Assembly: GCA_041725935.1 (NCBI GenBank) | Contig: JBGRQD010000005.1 | Location: 62,001 to 126,000 of the forward strand | DNA from: Marivita sp041725935 | GTDB lineage: Bacteria > Pseudomonadota > Alphaproteobacteria > Rhodobacterales > Rhodobacteraceae | Reading direction: 5' to 3' | Length of the DNA: 64,000 bases | Shown: piece by piece, positions 17,058 through 25,298 of the stretch | Numbering within the stretch: the first letter of the stretch is position 1 | How the letters are laid out: each line of letters opens with the position of its first letter | Made by a program: the position numbers and the translations under genes | The notes under the pieces: generated by a model | Seen by the model: only the letters and a program-made list of their open reading frames with translations | Told to the model about the DNA's origin: nothing | Databases searched by the model: none

Positions 17058-18065
17058 ATGACCAAACCCGTTCTCACCTTCACCGATCGTGGCATCTATT
17101 GCCCCGCCGGAGACTTCTTCATCGACCCGTGGCACCCGGTGGACCGCGCGCTGATCACCCACGGTCACGCAGATCACGCCCGCCCCGGGCATCGCCGCTA
17201 CCTGTGCACCGAAGGCTGCGCCCCGGTCATGCGGCACAGATTGGGCAATATTTCTGTAGAAACCGTTAAATTCGGCGAAACCCGAAAAATTGGCGATGCC
17301 TCGGTGTCGTTCCACCCGGCGGGCCATCTGCCGGGATCGGCCCAAATCCGGGTCGAAGTTGCCGGCGAAGTCTGGGTAGCCTCCGGCGATTACAAGGTTG
17401 TATCAGACGGGATTTCCGAACCATTCGAGCCTGTTACGTGCCACAGCTTCATCACCGAATGCACCTTTGGCCTGCCGGTGTTCAAATGGGACAGCCAGAC
17501 CGAGGTCGCGCAGGAGTTGAACAATTGGTGGGCGCGCAATGCCGAACAGGGCAAGGCATCGATTCTCGGGGCCTATTCTTTGGGCAAAGCGCAGCGTTTG
17601 CTGGCGATGGTCGATCCCGAGATTGGACCGATCCTGACCCATGGCGCAGTCGAAAACACCAATGAAGTGCTGCGACATCAAGGGTATAGCCTGCCCGACA
17701 CACTCCACGTCACGCCTGATCTCAACCCCAAAGACCACCCCGGAGCGTTGATCATCGCGCCGCCGTCGGCGCTGGGGTCGCAATGGGCGCGCCGGTTCGG
17801 GCCTGCCTCAACCGCCTTCGCCTCGGGCTGGATGCGTCTGCGCGGTGTCCGTCGCCGCCGCGCCGCTGATAGGGGCTTTATCATTTCGGACCACGCCGAT
17901 TGGGACGGCTTGATGTTCGCCATCAAGGAAACCAAGGCAGAAAATATATATGCCACGCATGGTTACACAGATATCTTCGCGCGCTGGCTGAACACGCAGG
18001 GATACAACGCAAAGGTGGTCCCGACCGAATTCGGCGGCGAGGATGACGAGGCCGACGCGGCATGA
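17058..18065 (+). CDS. Ligase-associated DNA exonuclease (MBL fold)
   Basis: A 335-residue metallo-beta-lactamase/beta-CASP-type nuclease. The metal motif is HGHADHARPGH, with later ligands in PAGHLPGSAQIRV and SGDYKV, and a C-terminal SDHADWDGL/THGY region as in CPSF/SNM1-like nucleases. Family members are encoded beside ATP-dependent DNA ligases and act in DNA end processing. The last four bases (ATGA) overlap the ligase start, so the two are co-translated. Confidence 0.9.
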   Translation: MTKPVLTFTDRGIYCPAGDFFIDPWHPVDRALITHGHADHARPGHRRYLCTEGCAPVMRHRLGNISVETVKFGETRKIGDASVSFHPAGHLPGSAQIRVEVAGEVWVASGDYKVVSDGISEPFEPVTCHSFITECTFGLPVFKWDSQTEVAQELNNWWARNAEQGKASILGAYSLGKAQRLLAMVDPEIGPILTHGAVENTNEVLRHQGYSLPDTLHVTPDLNPKDHPGALIIAPPSALGSQWARRFGPASTAFASGWMRLRGVRRRRAADRGFIISDHADWDGLMFAIKETKAENIYATHGYTDIFARWLNTQGYNAKVVPTEFGGEDDEADAA

Positions 18066-19654
18066 AGGACTTCGCCCATCTCTTTACCACCGTCGATCAG
18101 ACAACCAAGACCAGCCTCAAGACCAAGGCGCTGGCCGAGTTCTTTCAGACCGCCAGTGACGACGATAAGCTCTGGACCATCGCGCTGTTTTCCGGCCGTC
18201 GTCCGAAACGCGCGGTGACGACCACTCAACTGCGCGAATGGGCGGCAGAGGTGGGCGGTATCCCTTTGTGGTTGCTCGAAGAAAGCTATCCCATCGTCGG
18301 TGATCTGGCCGAGACCATCGCGCTGACCCTGCCACCTCCCAACCGGCAAAGCGATCTGCCCTTGACCCATTGGATCATCGAACTGAAATCGCTTGCCGCG
18401 CTCGACATCGACAAGCGCAAGACCCGCATTCTGGATGCTTGGGACCAGCTGGATCCGACCGAACGGTTCCTCTTCAACAAGCTGATCACAGGTGGCTTTC
18501 GCATCGGCGTCAGCCAAAAACTCATGACCCGTGCGCTTTCGCAGGCCACCGGGCAGGATGAACCCAGCCTTGCGCATCGCCTCATGGGCGGCTGGACACC
18601 CGAGACCACGAGCTATCACGACCTGATCGAAGCCGAAGACGCCGAGGCGGATGACAGCCGACCCTACCCGTTCTATCTCGCCTACCAACTCGAAGACGTC
18701 CCGGAAACGCTTGGCGCACCCGAAGATTGGCAGGCGGAATGGAAATGGGACGGCATTCGCGGTCAGGTGATCCTGCGGGGCGGCACCCATCATGTCTGGT
18801 CGCGCGGCGAGGAGTTGATGACCGACCGCTTCCCCGAATTCGCGCGGCTTACCGATTTCTTGCCAGATGGCATCGTTCTGGACGGCGAGATCGTCGCGTG
18901 GGAGGGCACGCAGCCACACCCGTTCAACATTTTGCAGTCCCGGATCGGACGCAAGACGGTGCCTAAAAAACTGCTGCAGGACGCGCCGGTGATCCTGTTG
19001 GCCTATGACCTTCTAGAACACGAGGGCGAGGACCTGCGAGACCTGCCCTTGAAAGACCGCCGCGCGCGGATGGATTCGGTGCTCCGAGACTTACCCGAGG
19101 ATGCCCCCGTCAAAGCCGCGCCACCGTTGACGTTCGACAGCTGGGATACTCTCGCTCAAACGCGCGTCACCGCCCGCGACCATCGCGCCGAAGGGCTGAT
19201 GCTCAAACGCAAGGACAGTCCCTACCTGTCCGGTCGCAAGAAGGGCGATTGGTGGAAATGGAAACTCGACCCCCTGACGGTCGACGCGGTGATGATCTAT
19301 GCTCAACAAGGGCACGGTCGCCGCGCCAACCTGTTCACCGATTTCACCTTCGCGGCTTGGGATGGCAATGATCTGGTGCCGTTCACCAAGGCCTATTCCG
19401 GCCTGACCGACGACGAGTTCCGCAAGATCACCGCCTGGGTCCGCAAGAACACGCAGCAGCGGTTTGGCCCTGTGCGGCAAGTCACGCCGCACCACGTGTT
19501 CGAGATCGCGTTCGAGGGCATCCACGCCTCGCCACGCCACAAATCCGGCATCGCGCTGCGGTTTCCGCGCATGTCGCGCTGGCGGCATGACAAGCCCTTG
19601 CAAGAGGCCAACACCCTGAACGACCTGAAGGACCTGCTAGAGACCTATGGATAA
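18062..19654 (+). CDS. ATP-dependent DNA ligase
   Basis: A 530-residue ATP-dependent DNA ligase: an N-terminal helical DNA-binding domain (1-200), an adenylation domain with motif I EWKWDGIRG (catalytic Lys228), DGEIVAWEG, GLMLKRKDSPYLSGRK and WWKWK, then an OB fold. Length and architecture match the bacterial LigB/LigC-like repair ligases encoded with an MBL exonuclease. It likely seals breaks in a repair pathway separate from NAD-dependent LigA. Its 3' end overlaps the next gene by eight bases. Confidence 0.92.
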   Translation: MKDFAHLFTTVDQTTKTSLKTKALAEFFQTASDDDKLWTIALFSGRRPKRAVTTTQLREWAAEVGGIPLWLLEESYPIVGDLAETIALTLPPPNRQSDLPLTHWIIELKSLAALDIDKRKTRILDAWDQLDPTERFLFNKLITGGFRIGVSQKLMTRALSQATGQDEPSLAHRLMGGWTPETTSYHDLIEAEDAEADDSRPYPFYLAYQLEDVPETLGAPEDWQAEWKWDGIRGQVILRGGTHHVWSRGEELMTDRFPEFARLTDFLPDGIVLDGEIVAWEGTQPHPFNILQSRIGRKTVPKKLLQDAPVILLAYDLLEHEGEDLRDLPLKDRRARMDSVLRDLPEDAPVKAAPPLTFDSWDTLAQTRVTARDHRAEGLMLKRKDSPYLSGRKKGDWWKWKLDPLTVDAVMIYAQQGHGRRANLFTDFTFAAWDGNDLVPFTKAYSGLTDDEFRKITAWVRKNTQQRFGPVRQVTPHHVFEIAFEGIHASPRHKSGIALRFPRMSRWRHDKPLQEANTLNDLKDLLETYG

Positions 19655-20507
19655 GCCGACCGCCGACTCGCCCGCCCTGCGCCCGACTGCGCCCAGCGCT
19701 ACATTGCCCGACAATGCCTGCGACGCTCATGTACATCTTGTCGGTGACGATTTTGACCTGTGGGACGGCCGAGTGCAGACTCCGCCACCCGGCACTCTGG
19801 ACACCTGGCTCGACCGCTATCGCACACATCTGGGTGTTCTGGGCTGCACGCGCGGTGTGATCGTGCACTCGATCCTTTATGGCGGCGACAACACCATCAC
19901 GCTCGAGGCCACGCGGCGGATGGGCGACAATTTCCGCGCCGTCTGCCTGATTTCCGACGATGCCACCGAGGCTGAGATTGCCGCGCTGGCCGATCAAAAC
20001 TGCAAGGCGGTGCGGCTGAACTATGTGCATGGCGGATTGCTCAGCTGGGAGGGCATGATACGCCTTGCGCCGATGCTCGCAGACCATGGCCTGCATGTGG
20101 AAATGCTGGCGCATTCGCACCTGCACCTCGAAGAACTGGCCCCACAGGTGCCCCATCTGCCCGTGCAGATCGTCTTTGACCATTGCGCATGGCCCGATCC
20201 TGCGTTGGGTGTCACCGATGGGCAGAAAGCGCTCGAACGGCTGCTTGCGGGTGGCCACGCCTGGACAAAGCTCAGCGCCACATACCGACATACGCCGGAG
20301 CCACACAGCCTGCTGCAGAGTCTGGCACGGGCAAATCCTGATCGCATCCTCTGGGGCAGCGATTGGCCCCACCTGATGCTGAACGGTGTACCGATGCCGG
20401 ATGCGGGTCGACAGCTGAACATCGTGCTCGACGCGATCCCCGATCCGGTCACCCGTCAGAAGCTCTTTACCGACAATCCCGCCACGCTCTACGGCTTTGC
20501 CCCTTGA
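19647..20507 (+). CDS. TIM-barrel amidohydrolase (COG3618, LigI-like)
   Basis: A 286-residue metal-dependent hydrolase of the amidohydrolase_2 family. Signatures are DAHVHLVGDDF near the N-terminus, HCAWPDP and the C-terminal GSDWPHLM. The closest known activities are lactonases such as 2-pyrone-4,6-dicarboxylate hydrolase and galactarolactone isomerase. It overlaps the ligase gene by eight bases but has no obvious link with repair; it may simply be co-transcribed. Its usual ligase-cluster neighbours are absent here. Confidence 0.8.
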   Translation: MDKPTADSPALRPTAPSATLPDNACDAHVHLVGDDFDLWDGRVQTPPPGTLDTWLDRYRTHLGVLGCTRGVIVHSILYGGDNTITLEATRRMGDNFRAVCLISDDATEAEIAALADQNCKAVRLNYVHGGLLSWEGMIRLAPMLADHGLHVEMLAHSHLHLEELAPQVPHLPVQIVFDHCAWPDPALGVTDGQKALERLLAGGHAWTKLSATYRHTPEPHSLLQSLARANPDRILWGSDWPHLMLNGVPMPDAGRQLNIVLDAIPDPVTRQKLFTDNPATLYGFAP

Positions 20508-20561
20508 ACCTTTCGCCCGCACGGCACAGGTTCGAAGGCGAATAAGGACAGGAGACACCCG

Positions 20562-22382
20562 ATGCTGCGCACCCCCACCCCGACCCATGACGCGAACGCC
20601 CCCGGCGGCAGCAAGAACCTTGGCGACCTGCCCGAATGGGACCTGACCGATCTTTACCCCTCCGATGACGCGACCGAACTGAAGCGCGATCTCGACTGGC
20701 TGGAAGAGGCCTGCCGCAGCTTTGCCGCCGATTACGAGGGCAAGCTGGCCGACCTGAGCGCCGAAGACTTCCTGACCGCGATCCACCGGCACGAGAAGAT
20801 CGAAAACATCGCCGGCCGCATCATGTCCTATGCGGGGCTGCGCTATTACCAGCTCACGACCGACGCGCTGCGCGCCAAGTTCTTGTCGGACCACCAGGAA
20901 AAGATCACCATCTACACCACGCCGCTGGTGTTTTTCACGCTGGAACTGAACCGCATCGACGACGCCACCATCGACGCCCTGTTTCACGCAAATGCCGACC
21001 TGGCCCGTTACAAACCCGCGATCCGCCGCATCCGCGCGATGAAGCCCTACCAGCTGTCGGACGAGATGGAAAAATTCCTGCACGACATGGGTGTGGTCGG
21101 CGATGCCTGGGAACGTCTGTTCGACGAAACAATCGCCGGGCTGGAATTCGAAGTGGACGGCGAACCGCTCACCATCGAGGGCACGCTGAACCTGCTCACC
21201 AAACAGGACCGCAGCACGCGCGAAGCCGCCGCGCGTGAACTCTCCGCGGTATTCGCCGAGAACATCAAGATTTTCGCCCGCGTTCACAACACGCAGGCCA
21301 AGGAAAAGGAGGTGATGGACCGCTGGCGCGGCATGCCGACACCGCAGACCGGACGTCACCTCAGCAACGACGTCGAACCCGAAGTGGTCGAGGCGCTGCG
21401 CAATGCCGTGGTTGCCGCCTACCCCAAGCTCAGCCACCGCTACTATGAGCTCAAGCGCAAATGGCTGGGCCTCGACGTGATGCAGGTCTGGGACCGCAAC
21501 GCGCCGCTGCCGATGGAAGCGACCCGCACCGTCGGCTGGACCGAGGCCGAAGAGACCGTGATGAACGCCTATACCGAATTCGATCCCCGGATGGGCGAGA
21601 TCGCCAGGCCGTTCTTCACCAAGGGCTGGATCGACGCCGCCGTGAAACCGGGCAAGGCACCGGGGGCGTTTGCGCACCCCACGGTGACGGATGTGCACCC
21701 CTACGTGATGCTCAATTATCTTGGCAAACCGCGCGACGTGATGACCCTCGCGCACGAGCTGGGCCACGGCGTGCATCAGGTTCTGGCCGCCGGACAGGGC
21801 GAGATGCTGTCCTCCACGCCGCTGACCCTTGCAGAGACCGCCAGCGTCTTTGGTGAAATGCTCACCTTCCGCCGCATGCTCGACAACGCCAAGGACGATG
21901 CCGAAAAGAAGGTTCTGCTGGCAGGCAAGGTCGAAGACATGATCAACACGGTTGTGCGCCAGATCGCCTTCTACGATTTCGAATGCAAGCTGCACGACGC
22001 CCGACGCGGCGGAGAGCTCACCCCGGACGACATCAACGCGCTCTGGATGTCGGTTCAGGCCGAATCCCTCGGGCCGGCGTTCGAATTCATGGACGGGTAC
22101 GAGACTTTCTGGGCCTATATCCCGCATTTCGTGCACTCGCCCTTCTATGTCTACGCCTATGCGTTCGGCGACGGGCTGGTGAACGCCCTCTACGCCGTCT
22201 ACGAGGAAAATCCCGAAGGCTTCCAGGACAAGTATTTCGACATGCTCAAAGCGGGCGGGTCGAAGCACCACACCGAACTGCTGGCCCCGTTCGGGCTTGA
22301 CGCCAGCGATCCCAAATTCTGGGACAAGGGGCTGAGCATGATCTCGGGCTTCATCGACGAATTGGAAGCGATGGAGGGGTGA
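20562..22382 (+). CDS. pepF: Oligoendopeptidase F (M3B family)
   Basis: A 606-residue zinc metallopeptidase. The motif AHELGHGVHQ is near residue 398, with the third ligand Glu in TASVFGEMLTF; PYVMLNYLGKPRDVMTLAHE precedes it as in PepF. The family degrades short peptides in the cytoplasm. The start has ACAGGAGA upstream. Downstream, a large palindrome (22418-22484) can serve as its terminator. Confidence 0.92.
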   Translation: MLRTPTPTHDANAPGGSKNLGDLPEWDLTDLYPSDDATELKRDLDWLEEACRSFAADYEGKLADLSAEDFLTAIHRHEKIENIAGRIMSYAGLRYYQLTTDALRAKFLSDHQEKITIYTTPLVFFTLELNRIDDATIDALFHANADLARYKPAIRRIRAMKPYQLSDEMEKFLHDMGVVGDAWERLFDETIAGLEFEVDGEPLTIEGTLNLLTKQDRSTREAAARELSAVFAENIKIFARVHNTQAKEKEVMDRWRGMPTPQTGRHLSNDVEPEVVEALRNAVVAAYPKLSHRYYELKRKWLGLDVMQVWDRNAPLPMEATRTVGWTEAEETVMNAYTEFDPRMGEIARPFFTKGWIDAAVKPGKAPGAFAHPTVTDVHPYVMLNYLGKPRDVMTLAHELGHGVHQVLAAGQGEMLSSTPLTLAETASVFGEMLTFRRMLDNAKDDAEKKVLLAGKVEDMINTVVRQIAFYDFECKLHDARRGGELTPDDINALWMSVQAESLGPAFEFMDGYETFWAYIPHFVHSPFYVYAYAFGDGLVNALYAVYEENPEGFQDKYFDMLKAGGSKHHTELLAPFGLDASDPKFWDKGLSMISGFIDELEAMEG

Positions 22383-22417
22383 CCCTCTGGCGTGACGCCG
22401 CTTGACGCGTTGCAAAT

Positions 22418-22484
22418 GCGTATTTGGAAAGAGAAGAAGCAGGGGTTGCGCACCGTCCCCGCTTCTTCTCTTTGAAAAATACGC
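22418..22484. repeat. Large intergenic palindrome, GCGTATTT family (complete copy)
   Basis: Imperfect palindrome of 67 bases between pepF and the convergent dksA-like gene. Ends are GCGTATTT (22418-22425) and AAATACGC (22477-22484). The main stem is AAAGAGAAGAAGC (22428-22440) with GCTTCTTCTCTTT (22461-22473), followed inside by GGGG/CCCC. The left half recurs at 52945-52981. It can act as a bidirectional terminator, but the second copy shows that it is a dispersed element. Confidence 0.75.
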
Positions 22485-22596
22485 CAGCACCTCGCGGCGG
22501 AATAACCTTGACGGCTGATTGACGCGCCAAGATTTGACCGGGCACCCATCCCGAGCCGAAGGCGAGACACCCTGCGCGGGCGACAGCCCGCACATG

Positions 22597-22866
22597 TCAT
22601 TTCAACTGTGAATCCTTCGATCCGCGCCGGTTGATACCGCCGCGCGCCTGATAGCTGCTGTCGCGCTCCTGCTGGCAGTCAATACAGAGTTTGACGCCGG
22701 GAATGGCGGTGCGGCGCTTTTCGGGGATCGGCTCTTCGCATTCGGCACAATGGGTCAGGCTCTGGCCCTGCGGTGTCTTGCGCGCCTTCAGCCGCGCCAG
22801 CTCGTCGCTGATGGATGCGTCGATCTGTTCCTGTACCGCGCCGTCACGTGCCCAGCCGCCAGCCAT
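22597..22866 (-). CDS. DksA/TraR-type C4 zinc finger protein
   Basis: An 89-residue protein with two CxxC pairs (HCAECEEPIP and LCIDCQQERD) forming the DksA/TraR zinc finger. It is much shorter than DksA and starts GWARDGAVQEQIDASISDELARLKAR, as in the short TraR/YbiI type. TraR-like proteins bind the RNA polymerase secondary channel. The start at 22866 is preceded by GGAGAGGGAT; the longer frame to 22947 has no such signal. Members of this type occur in phages and plasmids, but nothing else mobile is visible here. Confidence 0.85.
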   Translation of the reverse strand: MAGGWARDGAVQEQIDASISDELARLKARKTPQGQSLTHCAECEEPIPEKRRTAIPGVKLCIDCQQERDSSYQARGGINRRGSKDSQLK

Positions 22867-22988
22867 ATCCCTCTCCTCTTGCTTAGCTCCCTTGAAATAT
22901 GGAGGCACCCGGAACAGCGCACAAGGGCGTTGTCGCAGTGCTGTCATGCAGGCATCCTATGCAGGGCCACAGAATGCTGGAGACCACC

Positions 22989-23609
22989 ATGAACGACTAC
23001 GATCTCGACCACGCCTACACCATCCACGGCGCTGCCGATGCCAAGGCTCTTTATGACAATTGGGCGACCACCTATGACAGCAGTTTTGGCGAGGGGCATG
23101 GCTATATCGCACCGCGCGAGATTGCGGGTCTCTTCGCCGCGCGCGCGGACCGCAACAATCCGGTTCTCGACATCGGCGCAGGCACCGGGCTGGTCACGGA
23201 GCACCTGCCGGGCTTTATCGTGGACGGCATCGACATTTCCGAAGGCATGCTGGCGCAGGCCGAGGCCAAGGGGCTTTATCGCAACCGCATCCTTGCCGAC
23301 CTGACGCAGAGCTTGCCGATGGAAGACGCCAGCTACGACGGCTTTGTGTCTTGCGGCACCTTCACCCACGGACATGTCGGCCCCGAGGTGTTCCCCGAAC
23401 TCATGCGCGTCGCACGACCCGGAGCACTGTTTGTCTGCGGTGTGATCGCGCCCGTCTATGACGGAGTGGGCTTCGGGTCTCGGCTGGCACAGATGGTGGC
23501 GCATCGGCAGATCACGCCGGTGATGTTCCACGACATCCCGATCTACGAGAACGCCGATCACGCCCATGCGCAGGATCGCGGCCTTGTCATGGAGTTCCGC
23601 AAGCTCTGA
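22989..23609 (+). CDS. SAM-dependent class I methyltransferase
   Basis: A 206-residue methyltransferase. Motif I is LDIGAGTGLVTEHL; VDGIDISEGMLAQAEAKG and a post-I acidic residue follow. The order and length resemble WBSCR27-like methyltransferases. Substrate unknown. The start at 22989 has GGAGACCACC in front; an ATG five codons earlier is possible. Divergent from the zinc-finger gene. Confidence 0.82.
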   Translation: MNDYDLDHAYTIHGAADAKALYDNWATTYDSSFGEGHGYIAPREIAGLFAARADRNNPVLDIGAGTGLVTEHLPGFIVDGIDISEGMLAQAEAKGLYRNRILADLTQSLPMEDASYDGFVSCGTFTHGHVGPEVFPELMRVARPGALFVCGVIAPVYDGVGFGSRLAQMVAHRQITPVMFHDIPIYENADHAHAQDRGLVMEFRKL

Positions 23610-23660
23610 ACCTTTCCTTTGTGGCCGCCGCGCCTAAATTGCACGGTAAGGAGAGATCAG

Positions 23661-24179
23661 ATGCGTCTTGTGTTGTCAGCCCTGTTCCTGTGTTGCGCCA
23701 CGCTGGCGCAGGCAGCCATGTCGTCCTTCACCTTCCCGTCCATCGACGGCGGAGAGATCGACCTTGCGCAATGGCGCGGGCAGCCGGTTCTGGTGGTCAA
23801 CACCGCCTCGCGCTGCGGCTATACCCCGCAATATGACGGGTTGCAGGCACTCTACGACACCTACCGCGATCGCGGTCTGGTCGTCCTGGCCATTCCCTCG
23901 GATGATTTCCGGCAGGAATTGTCGTCGAACGAGGACGTCAAGGAATTCTGCGAGGTCAATTTCGGTCTCGACTTCCCGATGACAACGATCACGCCGATCC
24001 GAGGCGATGCGGCGCACCCGTTCTACAAATGGCTCGAGTCCGAAGCCGGGTTCAAACCAACCTGGAATTTCAACAAGGTGCTGATTGCCCCGGATGGCAG
24101 CGTGGCCGCGACATTCGGATCGAATGCGCGGCCCATGTCAAAGCCGGTGGTCGAGGCGATCACCGCGCTCCTGCCCTGA
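23661..24179 (+). CDS. Glutathione peroxidase family protein, exported
   Basis: A 172-residue thiol peroxidase of the GPx family with an apparent signal peptide (MRLVLSALFLCCATLAQA). The peroxidatic Cys52 lies in NTASRCGYTPQYDGLQALYD, and the conserved Trp-Asn pair in FKPTWNFNKVLI. It lacks selenocysteine. Export suggests removal of peroxides in the periplasm. The start has TAAGGAGAGATCAG upstream. Its stop abuts that of the convergent DUF465 gene without a gap. Confidence 0.88.
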   Translation: MRLVLSALFLCCATLAQAAMSSFTFPSIDGGEIDLAQWRGQPVLVVNTASRCGYTPQYDGLQALYDTYRDRGLVVLAIPSDDFRQELSSNEDVKEFCEVNFGLDFPMTTITPIRGDAAHPFYKWLESEAGFKPTWNFNKVLIAPDGSVAATFGSNARPMSKPVVEAITALLP

Positions 24180-24416
24180 TCACTTTTGCAGATAGGCCCA
24201 GATTTCATCCTTCAGCGCACCGCGCTTTTTGCGCAGATCGGTTTCGGCCAATGAATCCATCGGAGCCACGTTGGTTTCAGCCCGGTGCACCGTCCGGTTG
24301 ATCTCGTGATAGCTGTCGAACAGCTTGGCGAAATGCGCATCTGACTGCTTGAGCGCGCTCATTTGTGCGACGTGATCCGGGAATTCCTCGGCCAGTTCGT
24401 GCGGCGTATGCGACAT
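24180..24416 (-). CDS. DUF465 (YdcH family) protein
   Basis: A 78-residue helical protein of the DUF465/YdcH family (FDSYHEINRTVHRAE and LRKKRGALKDEIWAYLQK). The family is widespread in proteobacteria, forms small alpha-helical hairpins, and has no settled role. The gene starts at the right distance from GAAGAGGAG. Convergent with the peroxidase gene. Confidence 0.85.
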   Translation of the reverse strand: MSHTPHELAEEFPDHVAQMSALKQSDAHFAKLFDSYHEINRTVHRAETNVAPMDSLAETDLRKKRGALKDEIWAYLQK

Positions 24417-24496
24417 GGGTCCACTCCTCTTCTATGTCTTGGAGCCCAAGATGTCAGAGCGGTGCATGTTTCACTTTGACCCGGATCAAATGCGGA

Positions 24497-25240
24497 TCAG
24501 TTTCGCGCCTTTCTCCAGCCCGCCGCACGCGCCTCGGTCTCGGTGCAGAACCAGCGTTCACCCTTCTGAAGCGAGATGCGCGTCTTTGAATAATACTCCT
24601 GCCCCGGCACGTGGTAGATGCGTTCGCCATTGTTGATACTGATATTGCCCTTGATTTTGCAATTGGGATTGACCGCATTGCGGATCAGCGAACGGGTCTG
24701 CGGTGTGCCACGATTGACCGTCACGGAGTTCGCCCCTGTGTCAGAGGCAGTTTGTGTGGGTCGCTCCTGCGCGCGCTGTGCCGACCGGAATGCGGCGGGC
24801 GACATCACCCCTGTGCCATGCAGGCCGCGCGCGTTCACCGCTGCGGCCTTTTCCGTCAAATCATAGTCCATGCCATATTGGCGATAGGCAAAGGCCAGTC
24901 CGTCGCTGACCAGCCGTTCGCCGACATCCTGACCGTCAACCGCGCATTTGGCGACGGTGCGACCGTAGCGATCAGTATCGGTGGTGGTGCAAAGTGCGTG
25001 GCGACCCTCGAACATCTCGCGGGTCTTGTCACGCACCCAGTCGCCGCAGGCCCATGCGGGGCTGTTGGCGTCGCCGCACATCTGGTCGGTCTCGGGGGCG
25101 TCGATGGCGTGCAGGCGGACAGTGGTGTCGCCCACCTTGAACGTATCGCCATCGACAACGCGAATGGCACCCTCGGGGCCAGCATGTGTGACAGAGGCCA
25201 TCGCAAAGGCAGCGGCGGTGATCAGCGCAATTCTTAACAT
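24497..25240 (-). CDS. Secreted thermonuclease-like (SNase) protein
   Basis: A 247-residue exported nuclease: signal peptide MLRIALITAAAFAMASVTHA, then a staphylococcal-nuclease domain (RVVDGDTFKVGDTTVRLHAIDAPETDQ...; TDRYGRTVAKC, with the catalytic Arg/Glu-type motif). The C-terminal 60 residues (CKIKGNISINNGERIYHVPGQEYY, GERWFCTETEARAAGWRKA) are a module common behind such nucleases. It probably degrades extracellular DNA. The start ATG at 25238-25240 lies inside an exact TTAA-N7-TTAA box. Confidence 0.88.
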   Translation of the reverse strand: MLRIALITAAAFAMASVTHAGPEGAIRVVDGDTFKVGDTTVRLHAIDAPETDQMCGDANSPAWACGDWVRDKTREMFEGRHALCTTTDTDRYGRTVAKCAVDGQDVGERLVSDGLAFAYRQYGMDYDLTEKAAAVNARGLHGTGVMSPAAFRSAQRAQERPTQTASDTGANSVTVNRGTPQTRSLIRNAVNPNCKIKGNISINNGERIYHVPGQEYYSKTRISLQKGERWFCTETEARAAGWRKARN

Positions 25241-25248
25241 CCCGTTAA
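25234..25248. promoter_or_regulatory. CtrA-type box TTAA-N7-TTAA at the nuclease start
   Basis: An exact TTAA-CATCCCG-TTAA. It spans the start codon of the secreted nuclease gene. A near-box with a 6-base spacer (TTAA-GAAAGG-TTAA) lies at 25285-25298, some 45 bases upstream. CtrA in alphaproteobacteria binds TTAA-N7-TTAA. Overlap with the start codon would fit repression, if real. Confidence 0.45.
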
Positions 25249-25298
25249 TATCGCCCTCTAAATCGGGCAAAACAATGGAAAGCGTTAAGAAAGGTTAA

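Noticed and set aside
14882..17095. 737-residue open frame on the minus strand
   Set aside because: It covers the SCP2, hydrolase and aldolase genes in wrong frames; the real genes there have motifs and ribosome-binding sites.
19482..22595. 1037-residue open frame on the minus strand
   Set aside because: It is antisense to ligase, amidohydrolase and pepF, which have clear motifs; the product is His/Arg-rich without domains. A long antisense frame is common in GC-rich coding DNA.
22597..22866. Prophage remnant, suggested by the TraR-type zinc finger
   Set aside because: No integrase, phage structural gene, attachment repeat or composition shift around it; this small family is also common on chromosomes.
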